Of a stretch of DNA of 33,786 bases, positions 14,740 through 23,668 are shown in pieces. The notes beneath the pieces are model-generated. The model was not told the DNA's origin and searched no databases. It saw nothing but the letters and a program-made list of their open reading frames with translations. Position numbers and translations under genes: made by a program. This stretch comes from Solirubrobacterales bacterium (GTDB lineage Bacteria; Actinomycetota; Thermoleophilia; Solirubrobacterales; 70-9): positions 15,171-48,956 of the forward strand of contig VRUE01000008.1 in the NCBI GenBank assembly GCA_019456285.1, written 5' to 3'. The number at the start of each line of letters is the position of its first letter. Positions within the stretch are counted from its first letter, which is position 1.

Positions 14740-15921
14740 ATGATCAAGATCTGCGTTCCGAGCCGCTTCGAGCCCGAGCTGCTGGACATCCTCGAGCCGC
14801 TGCAGCGTGAGACCGGCCGCATCCACGAGATCTATGGCTCGCTGTCGCGCTCGGTGATCGGGAGCGGCCGCCCGGCGCGCCGGCTCGCCCAGCAGGGCGG
14901 CTCACCGACCTTCGCCGACGTGCGGCGCTTCACCGAGCGTGCCCACGACTCGGGCATCCGGGTCAACTACCTGCTCAACTCGGCGGTGCTCGACCACACC
15001 GAGTACACGCGCGCCGGTCGCGAACGGATCCTGGACTACGTCGGCGAGGTGACCGACGCGGGCGTGGACATGGTGACGATCGCCGTGCCCTACCTGATCG
15101 AGCTGGTGCGCAGCCGCTTTCCCGAGCTGCCGGTGAGCGTCTCCGTGATCTGCGAGGTGGCCGACACCCATAGCCTGCGTCTCTTCGAAGGCTTCGGCGT
15201 GCAGCGGGTGCAGCTCGCCGAGGAGTGCAACCGCGATCTGCCGCTGCTCGAGTCGCTGGCCGAGACCGCCGGCAGCGAGCTGTCGCTCGTGGTCAACAAC
15301 GGCTGCCTGCGCTTCTGCGCCCACCGCTCGTACCACCACACGTTGTGCACGCAGGGCTCCCGGAGCGACAGGCCCGACCACGGCTACATCGACTACCCCC
15401 TGCTCAAGTGCTCCGCCGAGCGGGCACGTCACCCGGTGGAGCTCCTGCGCTCACCCTGGATCCGCCCCGAGGACCTGCGTTACTACGGGGAGCACTTCGG
15501 CATCGAGCTGTTCAAGCTCGCCGGCCGGCAGCTGCCGCTGGCCAACATCGCGACGATGGCCACCGCCTACGCGCACCTGGGCTACGACGGCAACTTCCTC
15601 GATCTGCTGGCCACCCCGGCGGTCAACTTCGCGCGTCACCCGATGACGGCCGGCCTGGCCGCCGCACGCGGGCCCGACGGCTTCGAGACTCCGGACCTCC
15701 ACATCGACAACGCGCGGCTGGGCAAGCTGACGCGCGCTCTTCACGCCCGTGGAGGTTGCGGCGGGGCACGCGACTGTGAGGAGTGCCGCCTCTGCGACAC
15801 GATGATGCCGCAGGTGATCGGCGCTGACGATCCCGCCGCGCGGATCGAGCACGCAGAGGTGCTGGAGGGACTGATCGGAGAGCTCGCGGACGGATCCTGG
15901 TGCACGGCGGAGGAGCCCTAG
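14740..15921 (+). CDS. Peptidase U32-family protein (UbiU/UbiV-like Fe-S architecture)
   Basis: VQLAEECNRDLPLLESLAE, VNNGCLRFCAHRSYHHTLC, YPLLKCSAER; extra C-terminal CGGARDCEECRLC. Confidence 0.75.
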   Translation: MIKICVPSRFEPELLDILEPLQRETGRIHEIYGSLSRSVIGSGRPARRLAQQGGSPTFADVRRFTERAHDSGIRVNYLLNSAVLDHTEYTRAGRERILDYVGEVTDAGVDMVTIAVPYLIELVRSRFPELPVSVSVICEVADTHSLRLFEGFGVQRVQLAEECNRDLPLLESLAETAGSELSLVVNNGCLRFCAHRSYHHTLCTQGSRSDRPDHGYIDYPLLKCSAERARHPVELLRSPWIRPEDLRYYGEHFGIELFKLAGRQLPLANIATMATAYAHLGYDGNFLDLLATPAVNFARHPMTAGLAAARGPDGFETPDLHIDNARLGKLTRALHARGGCGGARDCEECRLCDTMMPQVIGADDPAARIEHAEVLEGLIGELADGSWCTAEEP

Positions 15922-15971
15922 AAGCTCGATGTGGGTTATCCAGGCGTGTTCTCGGCTATAGCCTGTCGGGC

Positions 15972-17102
15972 GTGAGCGAGGAGAGTTCACGGCTGCAGGA
16001 GACCTTCGTCCGGCTCTGCGAGATCCGCAGCCCGACCGGGGAGGAGCGCGAGGTCGCCGCCACGATCGCCGCCGAGCTGGGGGCGCTGGGTCTCGAGGTG
16101 GTCGAGGACGACGCGGCCGAGGCAGCGGACGCCGGGGCGGGGAACCTCCTCGCCCGCCTGCCCGGGCGCAGCGAGGAGTGGGTGATGTTCTGCGCTCACG
16201 TCGACACCGTCCCCCACGAGGGGCGGATCGAGGTGGTGCGCGAGGACGGCGTCTTCCGCAGCCGCGGCGAGACGATCCTCGGCGCCGACAACAAGGCGGC
16301 GGTGGCGGTCTTCATGGAGCTGGTCGCCCGCCACGCGGACCAGCCGCCGCCGGTCGGGATCGAGCTGCTGCTGACCGTCGCCGAGGAGCAGGGGCTGCGG
16401 GGCGCCAGGGCGTTCGACGTCGGAGCGCTGCGTTCGGGCTGCGGCTTCGTCGTCGACCACGCGAGCCCGATCGGCGAGGTGATCGTCACCTCGCCGACCC
16501 AGCAGCAGGTCGTCGCCGACTTCGCCGGGGTCGAGGCGCATGCCGGGATCCGGCCCGAGGACGGCAACAACGCGATCGCCGCCGCGGCGGCCGCCATATC
16601 CCGAATGGAGCTGGGGCGGCTCGACGAGGAGACGACGGCGAACGTCGGCGTGATCGCGGGCGGCACCTCGAGCAACGTGGTGCCTGGTCACTGCCGGGTC
16701 ACCGCCGAGGCCCGCAGCCTCGACGCCGAGCGGACCGCCGAGGTGGCGGGCGCGCTGACCGAGGCCTGCGCCTGGGGGGCCACCGAGCACGGCTGCGACG
16801 TCGACGTGCGGGTCGAGGAGCTGTTCCGCGGCTACGAGGTGCCGCCTTCGTCGCCCTCGCTGGCGCTTGCCGAGGCGGGGCTGCGCCGGGCCGGCTTCGA
16901 GCCGGAGCGGGCGGCGACCGGCGGCGGCAGCGACGCCAACGCGCTGATCGCCGCCGGGTTCGACTGCGTCCTGCTCGCCAACGGCACCGAGGCCAACCAC
17001 ACGCCGGATGAGAACGTCTCCGCAGGCAGCCTCGACGCGATGCTCGAGATCTGCGAGGGGATCGTCGCCGAGGCCGCCGAGGCCGCTGCGGGCACGGACT
17101 AG
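15972..17102 (+). CDS. M20-family metallopeptidase (tripeptidase T-like)
   Basis: MFCAHVDTVP, GADNKAAVAV, TVAEEQGLRGA, HAGIRPEDGNNAI, GGGSDANAL motifs. Confidence 0.85.
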   Translation: MSEESSRLQETFVRLCEIRSPTGEEREVAATIAAELGALGLEVVEDDAAEAADAGAGNLLARLPGRSEEWVMFCAHVDTVPHEGRIEVVREDGVFRSRGETILGADNKAAVAVFMELVARHADQPPPVGIELLLTVAEEQGLRGARAFDVGALRSGCGFVVDHASPIGEVIVTSPTQQQVVADFAGVEAHAGIRPEDGNNAIAAAAAAISRMELGRLDEETTANVGVIAGGTSSNVVPGHCRVTAEARSLDAERTAEVAGALTEACAWGATEHGCDVDVRVEELFRGYEVPPSSPSLALAEAGLRRAGFEPERAATGGGSDANALIAAGFDCVLLANGTEANHTPDENVSAGSLDAMLEICEGIVAEAAEAAAGTD

Positions 17103-18118
17103 TGTCCGGCCGCCTGAAGCTGCGGCGGGGCGTGGTCGTCGGCGAGGATCCGCTGGCGGTCGAGGTCGACGGTGAGCGGCGGGAGGCCTGGGCGGACACC
17201 GCGCTGCTGGGGGAGATGCGCGAGGGTGACGAGGTCGTCGTCAACGTCGCGGCTCGCGACCTCGGGCTCGGCTCCGGCGGCTTCGACGTCGTCCACGTCA
17301 ACCTGACCCGTGGGCTGGAGGGGGGAGGCGGGGACGGCGAGCGCGTGATCAAGCTCAACTACAGCTCGCTCCAGCACCCGATCGAGCCGGTGGAGCGCCC
17401 GGTCGGCGAGGCCGGGCGGGGAGCGTCGCCTCCGGTCCTGGTGCTGCCGCTGCACGGCCATCTGGCCCCGGCGGCCTGGGCGGCCGCCCAGGCGTCGCAG
17501 GGGATGAAGGTGGGCTACGTGCAGACCGGCGGCGGCGCGCTGCCGGGAACGCTCAGCCGCGACGTGGCCGAGCTGCGCGAGCGCGGCCTGCTCTGCGGCC
17601 ACCTCACCGCCGCCCCGGCCTACGGCGGCGAGCAGGAGGCGGTCTCGGTCGCCGGGGCACTCGACGCCGCCGCGGAGCGGCTCGGCTGGGACGCGGTCCT
17701 CGCCGGCCCCGGCCCGGGGGTCATCGGCTCGGAGACCCGGCTCGGGCACGGCGGGATCGCGGCGCTCGACACCGCGCACGCGGCGCTCGCCCTGGGGATG
17801 CCGACTCTGCTCTCGCCGCGCCTCTCGGCGGTGGACCCGCGTGAGCGCCACCGCGGCGTCAGCCACCACACGCTGACCGTGATGGAGCTGCTGCTCGGCG
17901 GGGTGGAGGTGCCGGTGCCGGCCGGGGAGGCGGTCGCGATCGCCGTGCTGGCGGGGGCAGCCGGCTGGCGGCACCGGCTGCGGCAGGAGGCGGTCGACCT
18001 CGGCGGCTACGCGGCCAGCGGGCTGCCCGCCCGCACGATGGGGCGCGGCCTCGACGAGGATCCGCTCTTCTTCGCCGCGGCGCTGGCCGCGGGCGCCGCC
18101 TTGCGCCGCAAGGGATGA
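17102..18118 (+). CDS. DUF3866-like family protein
   Basis: Recognised by overall pattern (GVVVGEDPLAVEVDGERREAWADTALLGEMREGDEVVVNV, GPGPGVIGSETRLGHGG..) and position upstream of xerD. Confidence 0.65.
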   Translation: MSGRLKLRRGVVVGEDPLAVEVDGERREAWADTALLGEMREGDEVVVNVAARDLGLGSGGFDVVHVNLTRGLEGGGGDGERVIKLNYSSLQHPIEPVERPVGEAGRGASPPVLVLPLHGHLAPAAWAAAQASQGMKVGYVQTGGGALPGTLSRDVAELRERGLLCGHLTAAPAYGGEQEAVSVAGALDAAAERLGWDAVLAGPGPGVIGSETRLGHGGIAALDTAHAALALGMPTLLSPRLSAVDPRERHRGVSHHTLTVMELLLGGVEVPVPAGEAVAIAVLAGAAGWRHRLRQEAVDLGGYAASGLPARTMGRGLDEDPLFFAAALAAGAALRRKG

Positions 18119-18143
18119 GGCTCGGCCGGGAGAACCAGCCCGC

Positions 18144-19109
18144 ATGGCGATCGCGGTCAAGCCCCCGTCCGCCCCGGAGCCCGCGAGCCCCGGGGCCGCC
18201 AGCCGCTTCGAGGGCCTCGTCCTCGACTTCCTCTCCTACCTGGAGCTGGAGCGCGGCCTTTCCCGCAACACGCTGAGCGCCTACCGGACCGACCTCCTCC
18301 AGTACGGCGAGTTCCTCGCCGACCGCGATGCCGATGCGCTCGCCGCGCGCCCTGCCGACATCGCCGACTTCCTCGCCAACCTGGCGGCCGGCAACGGCCG
18401 CCCGGCCTGCTCGGCCTCGACGGTGCACCGCAAGGCGGCCTGCCTGCGCTCCTTCTACAAGCACCTGCGCCGCGACGAGCTGATCGCCGACGACCCGACC
18501 GCGGCGCTCAGCACGCCGCGCCGCGCCAAGAAGCTGCCCCAGGTCCTCAACTACTCCGAGGTGCAGAAGCTGCTCGCCGCGCCGCGCGGGGACGAGCCGA
18601 CCGTGCTGCGCGACCGCGCCCTGCTCGAGGTGATGTACGCGTGCGGGCTGCGCGCCTCGGAGACGACCGGGCTGGAGATGGCCGACCTCGACCTGCGCCA
18701 GGGCTTCCTGCGCGCCCGCGGCAAGGGCTCCAAGGAGCGGCTGGTGCCGCTCGGCCGCAAGGCGATTGCCGCGATCGGCGCCTACCTGCGCGGCGGCCGG
18801 CCGAAGCTGGTCGGCGAGCGCCACGAGGCGAAGCTGTTCGTCAACTTTCGCGGCGGCCCGCTGAGCCGTCAGGGCCTCTACAAGATCGTCAAGCGCCACG
18901 CTCGCGCCGCCGGGCTGGCCGGGCAGATGAGCCCGCACACCCTGCGCCACAGCTTCGCCACCCACCTGCTGGCCGGCGGCTGCGACCTGCGCGCCGTGCA
19001 GGAGATGCTCGGCCACGCCGATATCTCGACCACCCAGATGTACACGCACCTCTCCGGCGAGCAGCTGAAGGAGGTCTACTTCCGCGCCCACCCGCGGGCG
19101 GTCGTCTAG
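18144..19109 (+). CDS. xerD: Tyrosine recombinase XerD
   Basis: YLELERGLSRNTLSAYRTDL, YACGLRASE, HTLRHSFATHLLAGGCDLRAVQEMLGHADISTTQMYTHLS. Confidence 0.88.
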   Translation: MAIAVKPPSAPEPASPGAASRFEGLVLDFLSYLELERGLSRNTLSAYRTDLLQYGEFLADRDADALAARPADIADFLANLAAGNGRPACSASTVHRKAACLRSFYKHLRRDELIADDPTAALSTPRRAKKLPQVLNYSEVQKLLAAPRGDEPTVLRDRALLEVMYACGLRASETTGLEMADLDLRQGFLRARGKGSKERLVPLGRKAIAAIGAYLRGGRPKLVGERHEAKLFVNFRGGPLSRQGLYKIVKRHARAAGLAGQMSPHTLRHSFATHLLAGGCDLRAVQEMLGHADISTTQMYTHLSGEQLKEVYFRAHPRAVV

Positions 19110-19111
19110 CG

Positions 19112-19162
19112 CACCGAGTGGCGCGTTAGTCGGGCTATGCGCGATTAACGCGCCACTCGGTG
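19112..19162. repeat. Long perfect inverted repeat (17-bp arms, extendable to ~21 bp with one G-U) between xerD and mutM
   Basis: CACCGAGTGGCGCGTTA (19112-19128) and TAACGCGCCACTCGGTG (19146-19162). Confidence 0.85.
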
Positions 19163-19179
19163 AGATAGAACAGGGGGCG

Positions 19180-20082
19180 ATGCCCGAGCTGCCCGAGGTC
19201 GAGACGGTCTGCCGCCAATTGGAGCCGGAGCTGGCAGGGCGGCGGATCGAGCGGCTGGAGGTGCTCGACGAGCGCTGGTCGCGCCCGGTGGCGCCCGCCG
19301 AGCTGGAGGCAGCGGTCGGCGGGCGGGCGATCGAGGGGCTGGGGCGGCGCGGCAAGTACCTGCTGCTGGCGCTGGACGGAGGGCGGACCCTGGTCATGCA
19401 CCTGCGGATGACGGGCAACCTGGTCCTGGTCGAGGGCGGTGCGAAGCTCGATCCCTCCGAGGGGCGGCGGCTCTACGAGGGGGAGCGCTCGACCTCGGAG
19501 CGCCACCTGCGCGCCCGCTTCGCGCTCGACGATGGTCGCGAGCTGTGGTTCACCGACCCGCGCCGCTTCGGCGAGGCGTTCCTCGTCGACGACGCGGAGC
19601 TGAAGGCCCGCTTCAAGCGGCTCGGGGTCGAGCCGCTCTCCGGCGAGTTCACGCCGGAGGCGTTGGGCGAGATCGCCGCCGGGCGCACCGTGCCGTTGAA
19701 GTCCTTCCTGCTCGACCAGTCGGGCGTTGCCGGGGTGGGGAACATCTACGCAGACGAGGCGCTGTTCCGGGCGCGGCTGCACCCGCTCTCACCCGCCGGC
19801 TCGATGCGGTTCGAGCACCACGAGGCGCTGCGCGACGCGGTCGTCGCCGCGCTGGAGGCGGGGATTGAGGGCGGCGGCGCCTCGATCGACGATTACCGCG
19901 ACGGGCACGGCGAGAAGGGCACGATGCAGGACGAGTTCCTCGTCCACACCCGGGAGGGCGAGCCGTGCCCGCGCTGCGGCGGCGCGATCGCGCGGATCGC
20001 CGTCGCCGGCCGCTCGACCTACTACTGCCCGAGCTGCCAGGTACGGCTGCCCCGCCGCCGTCCGGCCCGTCGGTCAGCTTAA
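19180..20082 (+). CDS. mutM: Formamidopyrimidine-DNA glycosylase
   Basis: MPELPEVETVCRQLEPEL, GVAGVGNIYADEALFRARLHP, C-terminal CPRCGGAI..YYCPSCQ zinc finger. Confidence 0.93.
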   Translation: MPELPEVETVCRQLEPELAGRRIERLEVLDERWSRPVAPAELEAAVGGRAIEGLGRRGKYLLLALDGGRTLVMHLRMTGNLVLVEGGAKLDPSEGRRLYEGERSTSERHLRARFALDDGRELWFTDPRRFGEAFLVDDAELKARFKRLGVEPLSGEFTPEALGEIAAGRTVPLKSFLLDQSGVAGVGNIYADEALFRARLHPLSPAGSMRFEHHEALRDAVVAALEAGIEGGGASIDDYRDGHGEKGTMQDEFLVHTREGEPCPRCGGAIARIAVAGRSTYYCPSCQVRLPRRRPARRSA

Positions 20083-20088
20083 GCTTCG

Positions 20089-20814
20089 ATGCGCGGCACG
20101 ACGGTGAAGACGGAGGTGGTGGTCCTGCGCAGCATCCGCTACGGCGAGGCCGACCGCATCCTCCACCTCTACTCGGCGACGCGGGGCCGGGTCGGAGCGA
20201 TCGCCAAGGGGGCGCGGCGGCCGAGGTCGCGCTTCGGCGGCCGGTTGGAGCCGTTCTTCCGGCTCGACTTGGTGCTGCACGAAGGCCGCGGCGAGCTGCT
20301 CACGGTCACCAGCGCCGCCACGGTCGACGGCTACCCGCGGCTGCGCTCCTCCGGCCCCGCCCTGAGCGCCGGCGCCCGCGCCTGCGACGCGGTGCTGCGC
20401 CTGCTCGACTCGGCCGAGCCCAACCCGCCCGCCTACAACCTGCTCTGCCGCTACCTGGCGATCCTCGACGACCAATCCCTGGAGCGGGCGGCGGGGATCG
20501 AGACGGCGCTCTCCTTCCGCTTCAAGCTGGCGCTGGCCGCCGGCTTCGCCCCCGAGCTGGCCTGCTGCGCGCGCTGTGGCGAGGCCGAGCGCCTCAGCGG
20601 CTTCTCGGGCGCCGCGGGCGGCGTCGTCTGCGCCGGCTGCGAGGCGGGCTCCTTCGAGCTGTCGGAGGAGGCGCACCGCTTCATGGTGGAGGCGGTCGCC
20701 CGGCCGCTGTCCGAGGCGCCGGACGCCGGGGAGCGGGCGCTGCGCCAGGTCGAGCGGGCGGTCGGGGAGACGCTGGAGCACCACGCGCACGTGCGCCTGC
20801 GCTCCGCGGCGTAG
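20089..20814 (+). CDS. recO: DNA repair protein RecO
   Basis: VLRSIRYGEADRILHLYSATRGRVGAIAKGARRPRSRFGGRLEPF; CARCGEAERLSGFSGAAGGVVCAGC. Confidence 0.9.
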   Translation: MRGTTVKTEVVVLRSIRYGEADRILHLYSATRGRVGAIAKGARRPRSRFGGRLEPFFRLDLVLHEGRGELLTVTSAATVDGYPRLRSSGPALSAGARACDAVLRLLDSAEPNPPAYNLLCRYLAILDDQSLERAAGIETALSFRFKLALAAGFAPELACCARCGEAERLSGFSGAAGGVVCAGCEAGSFELSEEAHRFMVEAVARPLSEAPDAGERALRQVERAVGETLEHHAHVRLRSAA

Positions 20815-20823
20815 GATCGGGCG

Positions 20824-21834
20824 GTGCCCGTCACCGCCAGCCTTGAGGACCGGGTCCGCGCCTGGGAGGCCGAGCTCCTCTCCGGCTCGGCGACCCCGTC
20901 CTATCCGGCCCACCGCCGCGCCGAAGAGCCGGACAGCCCGCTCCGCACCCCCTTCCAGCGCGACCGCGACCGGATCGTCCACTCGAAGGCGTTCCGGCGC
21001 CTCAAGCACAAGACCCAGGTCTTCGTCGCTCCCGAGGGCGACCACTACCGGACCCGCCTCACCCACACGCTGGAGGCCTGCGGGATCGCCCGCACCGTCG
21101 CCCGCGCGCTCGGCCTCAACGAGGACCTGACCGAGGCGATCGGGCTTGGCCACGACCTCGGCCACCCGCCCTTCGGCCACACCGGCGAGGCGGTCCTCGA
21201 CGAGGCGATGCGGGAACGCTGCGGCGGCGGCTTCAAGCACAACGTCCACTCGCTGCGGGTGGTCGACGTGTTGGAGCGCGACGGTCAGGGGCTGAACCTG
21301 ACCGAGCAGGTCCGCGACGGCATCCTCAACCACACCGGCTCGGACGGGCCGGTGACCCCGGAGGGGCGGATCGTGAAGCTGGTCGACCGGGTCGCCTACA
21401 TCAACCACGACATCGACGACGCGCTGCGGGCCGGGATCCTGCGGCCCGACGACCTGCCCGCCGCCGAGATCGAGCTGCTCGGGTCGACCGGGTCGGAGCG
21501 GATCGACAGGCTGGTCCGGGACATCGTCGCGCGCTCGGCCGGGGCCGACGACATCGTCCAGAGCGAGGAGGTCGGCGGCGCGATGCTGCGGTTGCGCGAG
21601 TTCATGTTCGACCGGGTCTACCTGGGCGAGGCGACGCGGCGCGAGCACGAGCGGGTGCACCGCACCCTGCGCGGCCTCATCGACCACTACATGGAGCATC
21701 CCGAGGAGGCGCCGGAGGGTGAGCCGGGGGCGAGCGACTGCCAGCGGGTCGCCGACTACGTCGCCGGGATGACCGACCGCTACTGCATCGCCAGGTTCAC
21801 GGAGTTGACGATCCCCGAGGCGGCGAGATTCTGA
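20824..21834 (+). CDS. dgt: Deoxyguanosinetriphosphate triphosphohydrolase-like HD protein
   Basis: FRRLKHKTQVFVAPEGDHYRTRLTHTLEACGIARTVARAL, GLGHDLGHPPFGHTGE, KLVDRVAYINHDIDDA. Confidence 0.9.
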   Translation: MPVTASLEDRVRAWEAELLSGSATPSYPAHRRAEEPDSPLRTPFQRDRDRIVHSKAFRRLKHKTQVFVAPEGDHYRTRLTHTLEACGIARTVARALGLNEDLTEAIGLGHDLGHPPFGHTGEAVLDEAMRERCGGGFKHNVHSLRVVDVLERDGQGLNLTEQVRDGILNHTGSDGPVTPEGRIVKLVDRVAYINHDIDDALRAGILRPDDLPAAEIELLGSTGSERIDRLVRDIVARSAGADDIVQSEEVGGAMLRLREFMFDRVYLGEATRREHERVHRTLRGLIDHYMEHPEEAPEGEPGASDCQRVADYVAGMTDRYCIARFTELTIPEAARF

Positions 21835-23606
21835 TGGCGCTGATCTCCACCGAGAGCCTGGAGCGGGTCAAGCAGGCGGCCGACATCGTCGAGGTGATCT
21901 CCGCCCACACCGACCTGCGGCGCCAGGGCGCTCGCTGGGTCGGCCTCTGCCCGTTCCACGAGGAGCGCACGCCGTCGTTCTCGGTCGAGCCCCAGGAGAA
22001 GCTCTACCACTGCTTCGGCTGCGGGGTCGGCGGCGACACGATCAAGTTCATCGAGGAGAAGGAGGGGCTCGGCTTCGCCGAGGCGGTGGAGCTGCTGGCC
22101 GACCGCTACGGGGTCGAGCTGGAGCGCGAGCGGGAGGACCCCCGTGCCGAGGCGAGGCGGCAGCAGCGCCGCCGCCTCGAGGAGCTGCTCGATCGCACCG
22201 CGGCCTTCTACGCGAGCTATCTCTGGGACTCGAAGGAGGCGGGCAGGGCGCGCGAGTACCTCGGGGGGCGCGGCCTGGGCGAGGAGGTGCTGCGGGCGTT
22301 CGGGGTCGGCTACGCGCCCAGCGCCTGGGACCAGGTGCTGCTGCGCGGACAGCGGGCCGGCTTCAAGGTCGACGAGCTGCGCGGGGTCGGGCTGGTGCAG
22401 CGGGGGCGGGGGGGAGGCGAGTACGACCGCTTCCGCTCCCGGATCATGTTCCCGATCCGCGATCGCCGCGGCCGCGCGTTCGGCTTCGGCGGTCGGGCGA
22501 TGCGCTCCGACCAGGGCGCCAAGTACGTCAACACCGCGGAGACCGACTTCTTCCACAAGAGCCGCATGCTCTACGGGATCGACCGGGCCAGGGGGGCGAT
22601 CGCCAAGGCGGGACGGGCGGTCGTGGTCGAGGGCTACACCGACGTGCTCGCCCTGCACCAGGCGGGGGTCGAGGAGGCGGTCGGGGTGATGGGCACGGCG
22701 ATCACCGAGGAGCAGGTGGCGGCGCTCTCGGGGATGGTCGAGGAGGTGGTGCTGGCGCTCGACGCCGACTCGGCCGGGCAGGAGGCGATGCTGCGCGCGC
22801 AGCGGGTCGCGGCGGGGCGGAAGATGCGGATCCGGGTGGCGGCGATGCCGGCCGGCGAGGACCCGGCCGAGATGATCGCCGAGGAGGGCGGCGCGGAGCG
22901 GTTCCGGGAGCTGGTCGAGGGGGCGGTGGAGCTGTCGGCGTTCCAGGTCGGGCTGGTGCTGGACGGCGCCGACGTCTCCTCCCCGGCCGAGCGTGACCGG
23001 GCGCTGGGCGAGGTGGCGCCGATCCTGGCCGGGATGGGGGAGACGGCGAGCCGCGACGACCTGGTGAGGCGGGTGTCGGAGCGGCTCGACCTGGAGCCGG
23101 CGATGGTGATGGGGCGGCTGACGGCGGCGCGGCCGCCGAGCGACGGTTCCGCGGAGCCGCCACGGCGGGGAAACGGCGCGCCCCGGCGCGGGGCCGGCGA
23201 GCTGACCTCGCGCGAGCGCCGCGAGCGGGCGTTGCTGGCGATGTGCATCGCGCTGCCGAAGGAGGGCGGGGACTACCTGGACCGCCTGACCGACGCCCAC
23301 CTCTCACCGACCGGCGCCAGCGTCCGCGCCTGGTTGCGCGAGCACCCCGAGGACCCGGCATCCAGCCTCCCCCACGACGACGACGAGCTGGCCGGCCTGA
23401 TCGCCGAGCTGGTCATCCTCGCCCACGACGAGCCCGCCTCCGCCGAGGCGATGGAGCTCAACTTCCTCCTCCTCGAGCAGCGCCGCATCGAGGCCGAGAT
23501 AGCCGCCGCCGGCGAGGCGGGCGACTACGAGCGCCGCGCCGCCCTCAGCCGCGAGCGTGCCGCCCTGGTCGAACGCATCGCCCACACCGAGCGCGTCGGC
23601 AGCTGA
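21834..23606 (+). CDS. dnaG: DNA primase
   Basis: CPFHEERTPSFSVEPQEKLYHCFGCGVGGDTIKFIEE, VVVEGYTDVLALHQAG, LALDADSAGQEA; ATG overlaps dgt stop. Confidence 0.93.
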   Translation: MALISTESLERVKQAADIVEVISAHTDLRRQGARWVGLCPFHEERTPSFSVEPQEKLYHCFGCGVGGDTIKFIEEKEGLGFAEAVELLADRYGVELEREREDPRAEARRQQRRRLEELLDRTAAFYASYLWDSKEAGRAREYLGGRGLGEEVLRAFGVGYAPSAWDQVLLRGQRAGFKVDELRGVGLVQRGRGGGEYDRFRSRIMFPIRDRRGRAFGFGGRAMRSDQGAKYVNTAETDFFHKSRMLYGIDRARGAIAKAGRAVVVEGYTDVLALHQAGVEEAVGVMGTAITEEQVAALSGMVEEVVLALDADSAGQEAMLRAQRVAAGRKMRIRVAAMPAGEDPAEMIAEEGGAERFRELVEGAVELSAFQVGLVLDGADVSSPAERDRALGEVAPILAGMGETASRDDLVRRVSERLDLEPAMVMGRLTAARPPSDGSAEPPRRGNGAPRRGAGELTSRERRERALLAMCIALPKEGGDYLDRLTDAHLSPTGASVRAWLREHPEDPASSLPHDDDELAGLIAELVILAHDEPASAEAMELNFLLLEQRRIEAEIAAAGEAGDYERRAALSRERAALVERIAHTERVGS

Positions 23607-23668
23607 CCCACACCCTCCCCGCCGCGTAGCGACTAGTCTTCCCTCGTTGGGATGCGGGAGGAGCCACG

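Noticed and set aside
14641-14800. Possibility that the ligase-like gene and the U32 gene are one frameshifted fusion (U32 begins MIKIC, reminiscent of the DMIK motif of ligases)
   Set aside because: U32 start has its own ribosome-binding site and the protein is U32-like from its N-terminal region; an intervening hairpin and lack of lid-domain sequence in any frame argue against fusion.
19112-19162. xerD-adjacent hairpin as a dif site
   Set aside because: dif sites have ~11-bp arms with a 6-8-bp centre and a different consensus; this has much longer arms and a longer loop.
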